Part shown: positions 50,590 through 59,762 of the stretch, in pieces | How the letters are laid out: the number at the start of each line of letters is the position of its first letter | How positions within the stretch are numbered: position 1 is the stretch's first letter | NCBI RefSeq assembly: GCF_002150005.2 | Contig: NZ_MSPP01000001.1 | Location: forward strand, 558,001-622,000 | Reading direction: 5' to 3' | DNA length: 64,000 bases | Origin: Marivivens niveibacter | GTDB lineage: Bacteria; Pseudomonadota; Alphaproteobacteria; Rhodobacterales; Rhodobacteraceae | The notes under the pieces: model-generated | What the model was told of the DNA's origin: nothing | Database searches by the model: none | What the model saw: only the letters and a program-made list of their open reading frames with translations | Position numbers and translations under genes: made by a program

Positions 50590-52806
50590 GCCCCCGTCGG
50601 CATTCCGCGCACGAGCCGGCAGATCATAGACCAACAGTTCAAACAATTTGTGTTTGTCCAAAGGTTTAGCAAGCAGCGGGATATCGATCTCTCGGCATTC
50701 GCGCTGTAGCTCTGTGGAACGGTTGGCTGACAATATTGCTGCTTTAACTTTGCCATAGCGTTTGGTGAAAGTGCGATAGAATTCAACACCGCTCATTCCG
50801 CTACCTAATTGATAATCCAGCAATAACCCGTCTGGGATCAGTTGGATTTCTTCCAGCAGATCGAGTGCTTCCTCAGCGCTATGCGCGATCAGAACCTCGG
50901 CTCCGTGTTCTTCGACCATCAATGTGATCGCGGCTGATAGCGGGATATCGTTTTCGACCAGCAACAAAACCTGTCCAGTCAGTTCCTTGCCCCATGTTCG
51001 CGGTGTTTCTAACGGTGTTTCTGGGTGTTTGGACACATCGCACAGCGGCACGTTCAATGAAAAACAGCTACCCACATCGGGTTGTGACCAAATGCCCAAA
51101 GGATGCCCCAATCCCGCAGCGGCTCGTTCCACGATAGCAAGCCCAAGGCCTAAGCCCGTATTATCGGCAGGTCCGTCGCGACGTTCGAATTCCTGAAAAA
51201 TTGCTTTCTGGTCTTCTTCGGCAATGCCGCGGCCCGTATCCCAAACTTCGATCCGCGCCGATTTCCCGTAGCGGCGAACGCCGACCAGAATACGCCCCTG
51301 ATCAGTGTACTTAATCGCATTTTCCATCAGGTTCTGCACGATGCGCCGCAGATAGGCGGGATCACTCATCACCGTCAGATCGGCGGTCACCATGCGCAGT
51401 TCCAACCCTTTGGCAGCGGCAGTGGGTGTCAATTCATCGCGCAGTGGTTCCAGAATTGCCGACAGGCGCACCGGCTGCACCTTGAACGTGGCTTTGCCGG
51501 CGTCCAGGCGCGAAATGTCCAGCAAAGCCTCGATGATCTTTTCGACGCTGAATAGGGCGGTTTCAGCTTTGGCCAGTACCCCGCGCGATGCGTCGTCTGA
51601 CAGGCGGTCGGATAGCGATGACATAAACAGTTTCGCGGCCGAAAGGGGCTGTAACAGATCGTGGCTTGCTGCGGCCACAAAACGCGATTTCGATGCATTG
51701 GCACGTTCCGCCTCGGCCAAGGCAACGCCCAATTCAGCGGTGCGATCGCGCACGCCCTGTTCTAGACGTTCGTTAATCTCTGCCATGGCGCGTGCGGCGT
51801 CGACCTCGGCTGTGACGTCGGTAAAGCTGATCACGAAACCGCGGTCTGGCATTTCCTGACAAAAGACGCGCAAGGTGCGACCGTCTTTGCGCGTCGCTTC
51901 GAATTTCAGCGGACGACGGCGCTGACGTTGTTTCGCCCATTTGATCAGGCGAGAGACGCTTTGGCCGTCAGAATATTTTACCCCATCATCAAAGCTGTCC
52001 AGCAATTCGTGAAATTGCAACCGATGCACCGCGCGGCGCGGCGGCAAAGACAGCAACCCCTCGACATTCGTGTTCCAGCCGACCAAAGCTAGCGTGTGAT
52101 CGAAAATACAGATACCTTGATCCAGATGGTCCAATGTTGCTTGCAAAGTTCGGGCCTGCTGATCGCGCAGTTTATTCCGCTCTTCGCGTTCGTTTTGCAT
52201 GATTTCGGTGACATCCGTTTGCAAGATAACGGTGCCACCGCGCGCGGTTCGATGTTCTGAGACCTGAATCCAGCGCCCCCAGCGAACGGCGACGTTGAAA
52301 ACCACGTGGCTTTCGGAATGTAATGCCATGCGTTCGGCAGACCATTGCGCGCGGGTTTGATCGGCGGGCAGGGCCAACGCTTTGCTATGTGCAACCATAT
52401 CGACATAATCGCCAAAGCTTAGGCCTTCGGTCAGGTTGGACATAACGTCATGCATGTCGCGGCAAAACCGGCTATTGAACAGCACGAGTTTTTCATCGGG
52501 ATCGAACAGCGCAAAACCGTCATTCACAGTTTCAATCGCTTCGGCCAGATTTGTTCTTGCCGCTTCGGTTTCTGCATTCGCGGTTTCCAGCCGCGCATTG
52601 GATTCCTGAAGCAGGTCGAGCGTACGTTCTAATTCAATCGTCCGTTCGCGCACCTGCGTTTCTAGTAGCGCGGCGCGTTCGAATTGCTGATACGCTAGGC
52701 CCGTGTGTTCGCTTTTCTGTTCAACCCGCTTCATCAACGCTTGGGCGATGTTCAGCAGTTTTTCGTTTTGCCGTTCCAGACTGTCTTCGGGGTTAACAAG
52801 CGACAT
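50584..52806 (-). CDS. PAS-containing hybrid sensor histidine kinase
   Basis: 740 residues with no membrane helix, so cytoplasmic. An N-terminal coiled coil (30-110) is followed by two PAS-like domains (AIETVNDGFALFDPDEKL; ATLDHLDQGICIFDHTL) and a third segment with QEMPDRGFVISFTDVT. Then comes the HisKA domain with phospho-His in FVAAASHDLLQPLSAAK (near 382), ATPase motifs NLMENAIKYTD and WDTGRGIAEED, and GLGLGLAIVER. The C-terminal receiver domain has the acceptor Asp in LLLDYQLGSGMSG. It lies 10 bp after a FIST gene and next to a LuxR regulator, so it probably senses via FIST and controls xoxF. Confidence 0.9.
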   Translation of the reverse strand: MSLVNPEDSLERQNEKLLNIAQALMKRVEQKSEHTGLAYQQFERAALLETQVRERTIELERTLDLLQESNARLETANAETEAARTNLAEAIETVNDGFALFDPDEKLVLFNSRFCRDMHDVMSNLTEGLSFGDYVDMVAHSKALALPADQTRAQWSAERMALHSESHVVFNVAVRWGRWIQVSEHRTARGGTVILQTDVTEIMQNEREERNKLRDQQARTLQATLDHLDQGICIFDHTLALVGWNTNVEGLLSLPPRRAVHRLQFHELLDSFDDGVKYSDGQSVSRLIKWAKQRQRRRPLKFEATRKDGRTLRVFCQEMPDRGFVISFTDVTAEVDAARAMAEINERLEQGVRDRTAELGVALAEAERANASKSRFVAAASHDLLQPLSAAKLFMSSLSDRLSDDASRGVLAKAETALFSVEKIIEALLDISRLDAGKATFKVQPVRLSAILEPLRDELTPTAAAKGLELRMVTADLTVMSDPAYLRRIVQNLMENAIKYTDQGRILVGVRRYGKSARIEVWDTGRGIAEEDQKAIFQEFERRDGPADNTGLGLGLAIVERAAAGLGHPLGIWSQPDVGSCFSLNVPLCDVSKHPETPLETPRTWGKELTGQVLLLVENDIPLSAAITLMVEEHGAEVLIAHSAEEALDLLEEIQLIPDGLLLDYQLGSGMSGVEFYRTFTKRYGKVKAAILSANRSTELQRECREIDIPLLAKPLDKHKLFELLVYDLPARARNADGGL

Positions 52807-52815
52807 TATGGGTTC

Positions 52816-53994
52816 CTAGGGCGCGTTACGATAAAATGCCACGCCGGTCATGGTGTGGTTCACATGTAGGGGGCCGATTTGTTCCCCATAGGTCGATAGG
52901 CCTAGAACTTTATTCTCGGCCATAATTTCTGACAGTTGGCGGGTTAATTGGGTCTGTTCTGCCTCTATCCGGCGCAGAATACAGTCGAAACTGATGATGT
53001 GATCCGGTTTTGATTTGGACGACAATTCGGCCATTTTTGCGTTCAGGTGATCGACCATATTGTCGGCTGTCGCGACGGTTAGAACCATGCCTTCGTCGAT
53101 CGCAGAAAAGAAAACCAATTCGCCAGCATCATTGACCTGTTGAATGGCGCGGACATGGTGTTTGCCGCCCAGGCGCACCACCACGGGATGCGATGCAAAG
53201 GTGAAACGGTCCAACTGTTCGGGATCTTTGCCGACGATCCGCGCGTATTCACGGGCAGCGGGTTCTGCGTTGATGGATTTCACGATGCGGCGTTCGGGGT
53301 CGGCTTCGGTGACGACCATTTTCTGGTCGGTTGGGACCAGATGATCTAGCGTGAATACTTTGATCTCGGCTGAACTGCGCAGAATATTCAGGACGGCCGC
53401 GTTTTTCATGACCTTGCCATTATAGGCGATCAGCGTTTCGCTAAAGCGCGTGCCATCACCAGCGGACGCCCCCAGTAATGGCGTATCACGCAAGGCAGGG
53501 GAAATTGTGGCGGTTAACACGTCTTCGCGCAGCGACAGGCCATCGATTGTGAGCAAGGCAAACCCATAGGATTTGTCTTCGTGCTTTTCTTGTAGGCTGA
53601 CGCGTTGTTGCGCGATCCGGTCGCTTAGGGCCTGCGCATCGAAATCAGCCAAATTTTCAACGATCACCGCGCTGCTAGCAAATGTTTCGGCGGGGAAACC
53701 GATGGCGATGATTTGGCCTTCTTCGTATCCTTTCTGGCCAATTTCACCTGCGGTCGTGCAAGCGACGATTTGGGTGTCTGGATACCGTTTCATCAACGCA
53801 TCGACGATCGCCCGAAAATCGGCTTGCGCGGTGATATATACCGACAGCAAAGCCATAGGCGTTTGCCCGATTTGGTCAGCGATTTTTGAAATAGGGTCCT
53901 GCACATTACAACACACTTGCGCTGTGCGCAGTACATCGGCGCGCACAATATCCGACCCAACAGCCATAGCTGTTACATCTTCGTTCCTAGCCAT
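52816..53994 (-). CDS. FIST-domain sensory protein
   Basis: 392 residues with FIST_N (about 40-235) followed by FIST_C (about 245-375). Markers are PDTQIVACTTAGEIGQKGYEEG, LLGASAGDGTRFSETLIAYNG and the C-terminal ILRRIEAEQTQLTRQL and HVNHTMTGVAFY. FIST modules bind small ligands and pair with histidine kinases or cyclases. It lies 33 bp after the LuxR regulator and 10 bp before the hybrid kinase, so regulator, ligand sensor and kinase form one transcription unit. The ligand is unknown; metabolites of methanol or formaldehyde oxidation are reasonable candidates because of the neighbouring xoxF. Confidence 0.85.
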   Translation of the reverse strand: MARNEDVTAMAVGSDIVRADVLRTAQVCCNVQDPISKIADQIGQTPMALLSVYITAQADFRAIVDALMKRYPDTQIVACTTAGEIGQKGYEEGQIIAIGFPAETFASSAVIVENLADFDAQALSDRIAQQRVSLQEKHEDKSYGFALLTIDGLSLREDVLTATISPALRDTPLLGASAGDGTRFSETLIAYNGKVMKNAAVLNILRSSAEIKVFTLDHLVPTDQKMVVTEADPERRIVKSINAEPAAREYARIVGKDPEQLDRFTFASHPVVVRLGGKHHVRAIQQVNDAGELVFFSAIDEGMVLTVATADNMVDHLNAKMAELSSKSKPDHIISFDCILRRIEAEQTQLTRQLSEIMAENKVLGLSTYGEQIGPLHVNHTMTGVAFYRNAP

Positions 53995-54027
53995 AAGTCT
54001 CTCTCCCTACCCAACACGATAGGGGGC

Positions 54028-54738
54028 TTATGTTTCTTTTGGCAAGGGCTTTGAGAACTTTGCTTCTTGCGCAACTAGCACTGCTTGTGTGCGGCTTTGG
54101 ACGTTCAACTTTCGCATGATCGAAGTGACGTGCGCTTTAACTGTTGCCTCTGCAATGGACAGATCATAGGCGATTTGTTTGTTCAATTTGCCTTCGCAAA
54201 TCAGCTCAAGAATCCGTGCCTGTTGGTTCGTAAGCGACGACAAACGGGCAATCGCGAGCGTCTCTTCGTCGTCCTCTTGGCCTTCGACGAAACCTTGAGG
54301 TGTGTAAATGTTACCTGCGCCGATCTGTTCGATAGCGTCGCGGAACACGTTGCGTGCGGAATGTTTGGGAACGAAGCCTGAGGAGCCAGCCGCGATTGCG
54401 CCTTTGATGATGTTATTATCGGTCATAGATGACACGATGATGATCGGCGTTTTGGACGCGGATCGTTTCAGGCGGATCAATCCATCCAATCCGTTTACGT
54501 CCGGCAAATTCAGATCCAGCAGGATCAGGGCAGGGGCGCTGTTGGATGCGTCCAGTTTTGCCAAAGCCGCCTCTAGGCAATCGGCTGTCTGCACTTCGCT
54601 AAAGTTTTGAAGGGATTTCAGGGTCAGTTCCAACGCGTCGCAAAACAGCGGGTGATCATCAACCACCAAAGCCCAGCCACTGGACTGTGGCATTACAGTT
54701 GGCGCTGTATCTGTCATTTTTTCAGTTTCCATAACCAT
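54028..54738 (-). CDS. NarL/LuxR-family response regulator
   Basis: 236 residues. The receiver domain is at 18-140: ALVVDDHPLFCDALELTL (acidic pocket), LILLDLNLPDVNGLDGL with the phospho-Asp, and the TPIIIVSSMTDNN Ser/Thr. The C-terminal helix-turn-helix has LTNQQARILELICEGKLNKQIAYDL, then ATVKAHVTSIMRKLNV. First gene of the regulator-FIST-kinase unit. The start at 54738 has GGGGGT upstream; ATG 54717 is an alternative. It is the obvious candidate to activate xoxF, whose own gene is 107 bp upstream on the same strand. Confidence 0.9.
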   Translation of the reverse strand: MVMETEKMTDTAPTVMPQSSGWALVVDDHPLFCDALELTLKSLQNFSEVQTADCLEAALAKLDASNSAPALILLDLNLPDVNGLDGLIRLKRSASKTPIIIVSSMTDNNIIKGAIAAGSSGFVPKHSARNVFRDAIEQIGAGNIYTPQGFVEGQEDDEETLAIARLSSLTNQQARILELICEGKLNKQIAYDLSIAEATVKAHVTSIMRKLNVQSRTQAVLVAQEAKFSKPLPKET

Positions 54739-54792
54739 ACGGTAGCACCCCCTGTTGTCTCCTCCTACTTAGCCTAAAGACTATAATAGAAA

Positions 54793-54822
54793 ATGCGCCC
54801 CCGACTATGGTCGGAGGCGCAT
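54793..54822 (-). terminator. Terminator after xoxF
   Basis: ATGCGCCTCCGAC pairs with GTCGGGGGCGCAT (13 bp with one G-T/G-U) over a 4-nt loop, followed on the minus strand by TTTTCTATT. It separates xoxF (stop at 54846) from the regulator gene. Confidence 0.8.
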
Positions 54823-54845
54823 CTATTTTTAGGTCAGCGTTTTAA

Positions 54846-56612
54846 TTACTGAACTGATGCCAGCTGCTGTGGCAGACGGAATGTCCAAACCATGCCGCCT
54901 TGGTTCAGGTAGTTAACTTCTTTGGCAACTTCGCCGCCCCACAGAGGAACCGCGCCGCCCCAACCGGAAACAACCGAAACGTACTGTTCGCCGTTCTGCT
55001 CCCAAGTGACAGGCTGACCAACGATGCCCGAACCTGTCTGGAACGACCACAGTTCTTCGCCGGTTTCCGCGTCAAACGCTAGGAATTCGCCTTCTGGGTT
55101 GCCGGTGAATACCAGACCGCCAGCAGTTGCCATCACGCCACCCCACAGAGGTGCACCGTTCTGGTATTCCCAAACGATCTCGCCCGTGTCTGGGTCAATC
55201 GCTTTCAACGAACCGATGTGGTCTTCGTAGTTTGGTTTGATGGTGAAACCAGCGCCAAGGTATGCAGCGCCCTGTTTGTAGGTGATTGGCTCGTTCCAGA
55301 TGTCCATGCCCCATTCGTTCGATGGAACGTAGAACAGACCGGTTTCTGGCGAGTGCGCCATTGGCATCCAGTTTTTGCCGCCCAAGAACGATGGCGATGC
55401 GAATACAACTTCGCCTTGGCCGCCGTCTGCTGCGTCTGCTGGGTTACCTGGACGGTTGTCTTCGTTATAGATCGGACGACCGTTTTCATCGATGCCGCTA
55501 GCCCAAGAGATGTCTTTGACGAATGGGGTCGCGGATACGAATGCACCGTCTTCGCGGTTCAGAACGTAGAAGAAACCGTTACGGTCAGCGGTTGCGAAAC
55601 GGTCGTTACCTTCGCGGTCGGTGTATGCGACCACTTCGTTCACGCCGTCATAGTCCCAACCTTCGCGCGGGGTCGTCTGGAAGTGCCATTTGATTTCGCC
55701 GGTCGCAGGGTCGATGCCCAGACGCGATGCTGCGTACAGGTTGTCGCCTGCATTGCCTTCAACTGGGGTGCCAGCGTTGCGCAGGTGGCTGTTCCAAGGT
55801 GCAGGGTTACCTGTGCCGAATACCAGTGTGTCGGTGTCCGCGTCGTAGGAACCGCCCAACCATGTTGCACCGCCGCCTGTTTTCCACATGTCGCCTGGCC
55901 AGGTTGCGTTCAGCGTACCGGTCATGGTCGATTCTTCGCCGTTCAGCGTGCCCATGTGGCCTTCGATCACGGGGCGATCCCAGATCAATTCGCCGGTTTC
56001 AGCGTCGCGTGCCTGAACCGCACCTACGATACCGAATTCACCGCCAGAGTTGCCGGTGATGACCATGCCGTCAACGATCAAAGGCGCAGCGGTCATCGAA
56101 TAACCAGCCTTATAGTCGGCGACTTTTTTGTTCCAAACGACGTCACCGGTTTTCAGGTCCAGCGCAACGATACGTGCGTCCAGCGTGCCGAAATAGATGT
56201 TGTTGCCATAGATCGCGCCACCACGGTTGATCACGTCACAGCAAGGCAGGATGCCTTCTGGTAGGCGTGCGTCGTACTGCCAGATTTCTTGGCCGGTCAT
56301 GACGTCGATCGCGAACATACGCGAATACGAACCGGTGATGTACATGATGCCGTCGTGGATCAGCGGCTGGGTTTCTTGACCGCGCTGTTTTTCGCCGCCC
56401 AGCGAAAACGCCCAAGCAGGCACCAGATTTTCGACGTTGTCGGTGTTCAAGGTGTCCAGTGGCGAAAAACGCTGAAGGTGACGGCCCATGCCGTTTGTCA
56501 AAATGTCACCAACAGAGTCGGTGTCATTCAGCAGCATTTCTTCGGTTACTTCGGCGTTTGCTGCGCCCCCAATCAGTAGTGTTGCAGTGACTGCGGCTAC
56601 GAACCTGTTCAT
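54846..56612 (-). CDS. xoxF: Lanthanide-type PQQ methanol dehydrogenase XoxF
   Basis: 588 residues with a cleavable signal ([17 protein letters not shown]), periplasmic. Eight-bladed PQQ propeller: vicinal disulfide PCC near residue 124, catalytic segment [12 protein letters not shown] near 318 in which the Asp two residues after the catalytic Asp is present (MxaF enzymes have Ala there), and W-docking motifs such as [12 protein letters not shown] and [22 protein letters not shown]. This Asp marks lanthanide-binding XoxF. It oxidises methanol (and often formaldehyde) and passes electrons to cytochrome c. No mxaI or xoxG is adjacent; a PedF-like cytochrome lies 7 kb away. Good ribosome site (GGAGG) before ATG. 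Confidence 0.93.
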   Translation of the reverse strand: MNRFVAAVTATLLIGGAANAEVTEEMLLNDTDSVGDILTNGMGRHLQRFSPLDTLNTDNVENLVPAWAFSLGGEKQRGQETQPLIHDGIMYITGSYSRMFAIDVMTGQEIWQYDARLPEGILPCCDVINRGGAIYGNNIYFGTLDARIVALDLKTGDVVWNKKVADYKAGYSMTAAPLIVDGMVITGNSGGEFGIVGAVQARDAETGELIWDRPVIEGHMGTLNGEESTMTGTLNATWPGDMWKTGGGATWLGGSYDADTDTLVFGTGNPAPWNSHLRNAGTPVEGNAGDNLYAASRLGIDPATGEIKWHFQTTPREGWDYDGVNEVVAYTDREGNDRFATADRNGFFYVLNREDGAFVSATPFVKDISWASGIDENGRPIYNEDNRPGNPADAADGGQGEVVFASPSFLGGKNWMPMAHSPETGLFYVPSNEWGMDIWNEPITYKQGAAYLGAGFTIKPNYEDHIGSLKAIDPDTGEIVWEYQNGAPLWGGVMATAGGLVFTGNPEGEFLAFDAETGEELWSFQTGSGIVGQPVTWEQNGEQYVSVVSGWGGAVPLWGGEVAKEVNYLNQGGMVWTFRLPQQLASVQ

Positions 56613-56822
56613 TTCGGCTCCTCCCTATGGCCAGTTGAAATGGATCAGGGCGAGTCAGTCCCCGATCGGTCTGGGCCAAGTATTCAGCGAAATTGAGTTC
56701 ACGAGATATTGAACGATAGTCGTACGACCTTTTCGGGCTTGACCGATTAGGAGGCTAGGCTTTGGTCGTATTTCGGCCCGTTCCGAAATCGGGTCTGATC
56801 TGACCAAGCGAGGGAGGATCAC
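56613..56822. promoter_or_regulatory. Divergent promoter region xoxF / binding-protein gene
   Basis: 210 bp with the starts of two genes at its ends, each with a GGAGG-type ribosome site. It contains a perfect 10-bp palindrome GTCGTACGAC (56719-56728) and a related GGTCGTATTTCGG further right. The palindrome is a candidate regulator site; which regulator is inference. Confidence 0.55.
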
Positions 56823-57791
56823 ATGACATTCATAAAACCACTGGGCGCGGCGATGGTCGCGCTGTGCACAGCAACAACGGTTTGGGCTGAAACGCCGAAT
56901 TTGCGCGCTGCGGTGTTGGAATTTGGGACAGTAAATTGGGAATTGGACACCATCCAACATCATGAACTGGACACAGCTAATGGGTTTGAATTGCAGGTTA
57001 TGGGCGTTGGCGGCGGGTCCGCTGCGCAAGTCGCGTTTCAGGGCGGCGAAGCAGATGTGATCGTTTCCGATTGGCTGTGGGTCGCGCGGCAACGTGCGGC
57101 GGGACATGACTATGTGTTTATCCCTTATTCCTTGGCCGTTGGCGGCGTTATGGTTGCGGCGGATAGTGACGCCCAAACGCTGGCCGATCTGCGTGGGAAA
57201 TCCATCGGCATCGCCGGTGGTCCATTGGATAAAAGTTGGCTGATCTTACGTGCCTATGCCGAAAAAAATTATGACATGGATTTGGTTGCTGAAACCGAAC
57301 AGGTGTTTGGTGCGCCCCCATTGATTTTCGGATCGGCAACGTCGGGCGAATTGGATGCGGCCATTAATTTCTGGCATTTCATGGCAAAAATGCAGGCTGC
57401 TGGAATGCGTGAACTGATTTCTGTGTCTGATGCCGCAACCGATTTGGGGTTGGATCCAGAAACGCCGTTGCTGGGGTATGTCGTGCGTGGTGAGCTTTTG
57501 GCAGAACATCCCGATTTGGTTCAGGGATTGGCCGATGCGTCGCGCGGCGCCAAGGATATTTTGGCAACCGACGATGCAGAATGGGACCGTCTGCGTCCGC
57601 GGATGAACGCCAAAACCGATGCGCAATTCGAAGCGCTGGTCGCTGGATTTCGCGCGGGTATTCCATCTGCTGATCCCGTTGACGAAGACGCCGCCGCGCG
57701 CATGTTGGATCTGATGATCGAATTGGGCGGAGAGGAATTGGTCGGGTCCGTCACCTCTATGCCCGAGGGCGTGTTTTACAACGGCAATTGA
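56823..57791 (+). CDS. ABC transporter periplasmic binding protein (NitT/TauT type)
   Basis: 322 residues. Signal peptide MTFIKPLGAAMVALCTATTVWA. SsuA/THI5-like fold: LRAAVLEFGTVNWELDTIQHHEL, VMGVGGGSAAQVAFQGGEADVIVSDWLWVARQRA, TLADLRGKSIGIAGGPLDKSWLILRAYAEK. These proteins bind sulfonates, nitrate, pyrimidine precursors or similar. It is divergent from xoxF and overlaps the start of the ATPase gene; similar binding-protein genes accompany PQQ-alcohol dehydrogenase genes in other proteobacteria. A metal-chelate or alcohol-related ligand is possible but unproven. Confidence 0.82.
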   Translation: MTFIKPLGAAMVALCTATTVWAETPNLRAAVLEFGTVNWELDTIQHHELDTANGFELQVMGVGGGSAAQVAFQGGEADVIVSDWLWVARQRAAGHDYVFIPYSLAVGGVMVAADSDAQTLADLRGKSIGIAGGPLDKSWLILRAYAEKNYDMDLVAETEQVFGAPPLIFGSATSGELDAAINFWHFMAKMQAAGMRELISVSDAATDLGLDPETPLLGYVVRGELLAEHPDLVQGLADASRGAKDILATDDAEWDRLRPRMNAKTDAQFEALVAGFRAGIPSADPVDEDAAARMLDLMIELGGEELVGSVTSMPEGVFYNGN

Positions 57792-57793
57792 CC

Positions 57794-58453
57794 ATGCAGC
57801 CCCAGATCGCACCCATACCTAAACCTCATGTTGACCGTTCGGCAGTGCTGTCGTTGCAATTGACTGGGTTCGGCTATGGCACCGCGCAGATTTTAGGGGC
57901 GATTGAATTAAAAATCCAGCGCGGCGAAACGGTCGCGCTGGTTGGGCCATCGGGCGGTGGTAAATCATCAATTTTGCGTATTTGTGCGGGGCTTGAACAA
58001 CCCAGCGGCGCGAAATGCCGATTGCGCGGACGCGTCAGTATAGTGTTCCAAGAACCCACATTATTACCTTGGCGATCATTGGTGGAAAATCTGACGCTTA
58101 CAACCGGCATTACACGAGGTGCCGCGCGCGATGCACTGGCCGCTGTCGGATTGGCAGGGCGCGAAAATGATTTTCCGGGTCAAATGTCATTGGGCCAGCA
58201 GCGGCGATTAGCCTTGGCCCGCGCGTTGGCCGTGCGGCCTGATCTGCTGTTGCTGGACGAACCTTTCGTTTCGCTGGACCCGCAAACGACCAGCGATATG
58301 ATGGACCTTTACGACAAGCTACGCGATGATTACGATTTGACGACCATCATCGTCACCCACGCCGCGTCCGAAGCCGAAAGGCTCGCAACCCGCATTGTGA
58401 CTTTGGGCGGGTCGCCAGCCGTCATAACGAGCGATCAGAACACAGGCGCATAA
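57794..58453 (+). CDS. ABC transporter ATPase (SsuB/TauB type), no permease nearby
   Basis: 219 residues from ATG 57794; a TTG at 57788 overlapping the upstream stop is an alternative. Walker A VGPSGGGKSSIL, Q-loop VFQEPTLLPW, a divergent signature MSLGQQRRLALARALA, Walker B LLLLDEPFVSLDP and the switch His in IIVTHAASEAE are all present, so it should be active. The binding protein lies directly upstream. The next plus-strand position is occupied by a convergent gene, so the expected NitT/TauT permease gene is missing. The permease may be encoded elsewhere. Confidence 0.85.
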   Translation: MQPQIAPIPKPHVDRSAVLSLQLTGFGYGTAQILGAIELKIQRGETVALVGPSGGGKSSILRICAGLEQPSGAKCRLRGRVSIVFQEPTLLPWRSLVENLTLTTGITRGAARDALAAVGLAGRENDFPGQMSLGQQRRLALARALAVRPDLLLLDEPFVSLDPQTTSDMMDLYDKLRDDYDLTTIIVTHAASEAERLATRIVTLGGSPAVITSDQNTGA

Positions 58454-58971
58454 CGCCAGTTATCGGCGTCTGGTGTGACTTCCTCTAGGTCATAATCCGC
58501 ACCTTGCAGACGTTTAGCGATGGGCAACCCTGCTTCGGCGGCTTCATCTACCAGTGCGCGACCGGCGGCTTCGTCTTGTGCGACACCGTATCCGCGCATA
58601 AGGCTGATACCGTAGTTGAATTTACCAACGGGATCGCCCAGTTCCGCCGCCATACGATCCCATTCAGCCGCCGCATCAGGATCGTATTCACCGCCCAAAC
58701 CATTGTTTTCCAGTTGGCTCATCCACGTCATTGCGCCTGTGTACCCATCACGCGTGCAGTTTAGGAACAACCTCCGCGCTTCTTCGTGGCGGCCCGATTT
58801 CGTCAACAGATAGCCGGTGGAACAAATGACCATCCCTGTTTCACCGCGTTCGGCCCGATCCAAAACGGATTCCCATGTCATTTCATCTGGGTTCAACGTG
58901 CCCAAATCGTCGTCTTCGGCTGCGGCGATGCTGGCGGTTGCGACCACTAGTGACGCGAATACTCTTTTCAT
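58435..58971 (-). CDS. Exported Sel1-repeat protein
   Basis: 178 residues from ATG 58971 (KRVFASLVVATASIAAAEDDDLG); upstream in-frame codons lie within or at the end of the ABC permease gene. Signal peptide of about 18 residues. The rest is Sel1/TPR-like: ETGMVICSTGYLLTKSGRHEEARRLF, YTGAMTWMSQLENNGLGGEYD, VGKFNYGISLMRGYGVAQDEAAG. Two cysteines (CSTGY, NCTRD) could form a disulfide. It is last in the minus-strand PQQ-associated ABC operon and overlaps the convergent ATPase by 19 bp. Function unknown; probably a scaffold for the periplasmic alcohol-oxidation machinery. Confidence 0.75.
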   Translation of the reverse strand: MKRVFASLVVATASIAAAEDDDLGTLNPDEMTWESVLDRAERGETGMVICSTGYLLTKSGRHEEARRLFLNCTRDGYTGAMTWMSQLENNGLGGEYDPDAAAEWDRMAAELGDPVGKFNYGISLMRGYGVAQDEAAGRALVDEAAEAGLPIAKRLQGADYDLEEVTPDADNWRYAPVF

Positions 58972-58982
58972 GGCTTTCCCCA

Positions 58983-59762
58983 TTATGATTTGGACGAGCG
59001 GGCAGAGTTGTAACCCCACAGCGCGAGCGCGGTAAAAATTGCGGTCGAAAAAACGGTCCATCCCAGTGCTGGAAAATTCCACTTCAAATAGGCGGCGAAA
59101 CGGATCAGCTCGACGCCGTGGGTGAATGGATTGGCGGCACAGATGTTATGCAAAAGGACCGAGCTTTCGGCCATTTTCCACAACGGGTACAAGGCAGACG
59201 ACAGAAAAAACATTGGGAAGATGACAAAGTTCATCACTCCAGAAAAGTTTTCCAATTGTTTGATAAAGCTGGATAAAAACAAACCCAATGCGCCCAGCAT
59301 TAATCCTGTGATCATCAGGGCAGGCGCTATGGCTACGTAGCCGAATGCGGGTAATTTGATACCGAACCCTGCGGCAACTGCTAGAAACGCGTAGACCTGC
59401 AACACCGAAATCATGGTCGCGCCGATCAGTTTCGATAACAGCAGCCACCAACGCGGCAAAGGGCAAGTCAAAAGCAATTTCATCGACCCTAATTCGCGAT
59501 CAATGATCAGGCTGAGGGATGATTGCATTCCGTTAAACAGCAGGATCATGCCGCATAGCCCCGGCACGATGTAAGTTTGATAGGTGATATAGGTTTGGTA
59601 CGGCGGGATTATCGACAGCCCCAGTGCGGCCCTAAACCCTGCGGCGAAGACCAACAGCCAAATTAGCGGGCGGACCAATGCAGCGACAAACCGTTCGCGT
59701 TGATGAATGAACCGCAACGCTTCGCGCCAGACGATGGCCTGTAGGGCAGTCCAGTAAATCAT
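58983..59762 (-). CDS. ABC-2 type permease, PQQ-alcohol-dehydrogenase-associated
   Basis: 259 residues from ATG 59762 in an ATGA overlap with the ATPase gene. Six membrane helices of the ABC-2 type: LVRPLIWLLVFAAGFRAALG, VPGLCGMILLFNGMQSSL, IDRELGSMKLLLTCPLPRWW (coupling region), VMNFVIFPMFFLSSALYPLWKM, and NPFTHGVELIRFA, the typical ABC-2 end motif. It matches the permease family seen beside quinoprotein alcohol dehydrogenase genes, such as the Pseudomonas ped region. The substrate is unknown; export of a toxic intermediate or a maturation role have been suggested for this family, neither shown here. Confidence 0.85.
   Translation of the reverse strand: MIYWTALQAIVWREALRFIHQRERFVAALVRPLIWLLVFAAGFRAALGLSIIPPYQTYITYQTYIVPGLCGMILLFNGMQSSLSLIIDRELGSMKLLLTCPLPRWWLLLSKLIGATMISVLQVYAFLAVAAGFGIKLPAFGYVAIAPALMITGLMLGALGLFLSSFIKQLENFSGVMNFVIFPMFFLSSALYPLWKMAESSVLLHNICAANPFTHGVELIRFAAYLKWNFPALGWTVFSTAIFTALALWGYNSARSSKS

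Noticed and set aside
55218-56264. Long plus-strand frame of 348 codons inside xoxF
   Set aside because: Antisense shadow of xoxF; composition is rich in Val, Cys and Phe with no family signal.
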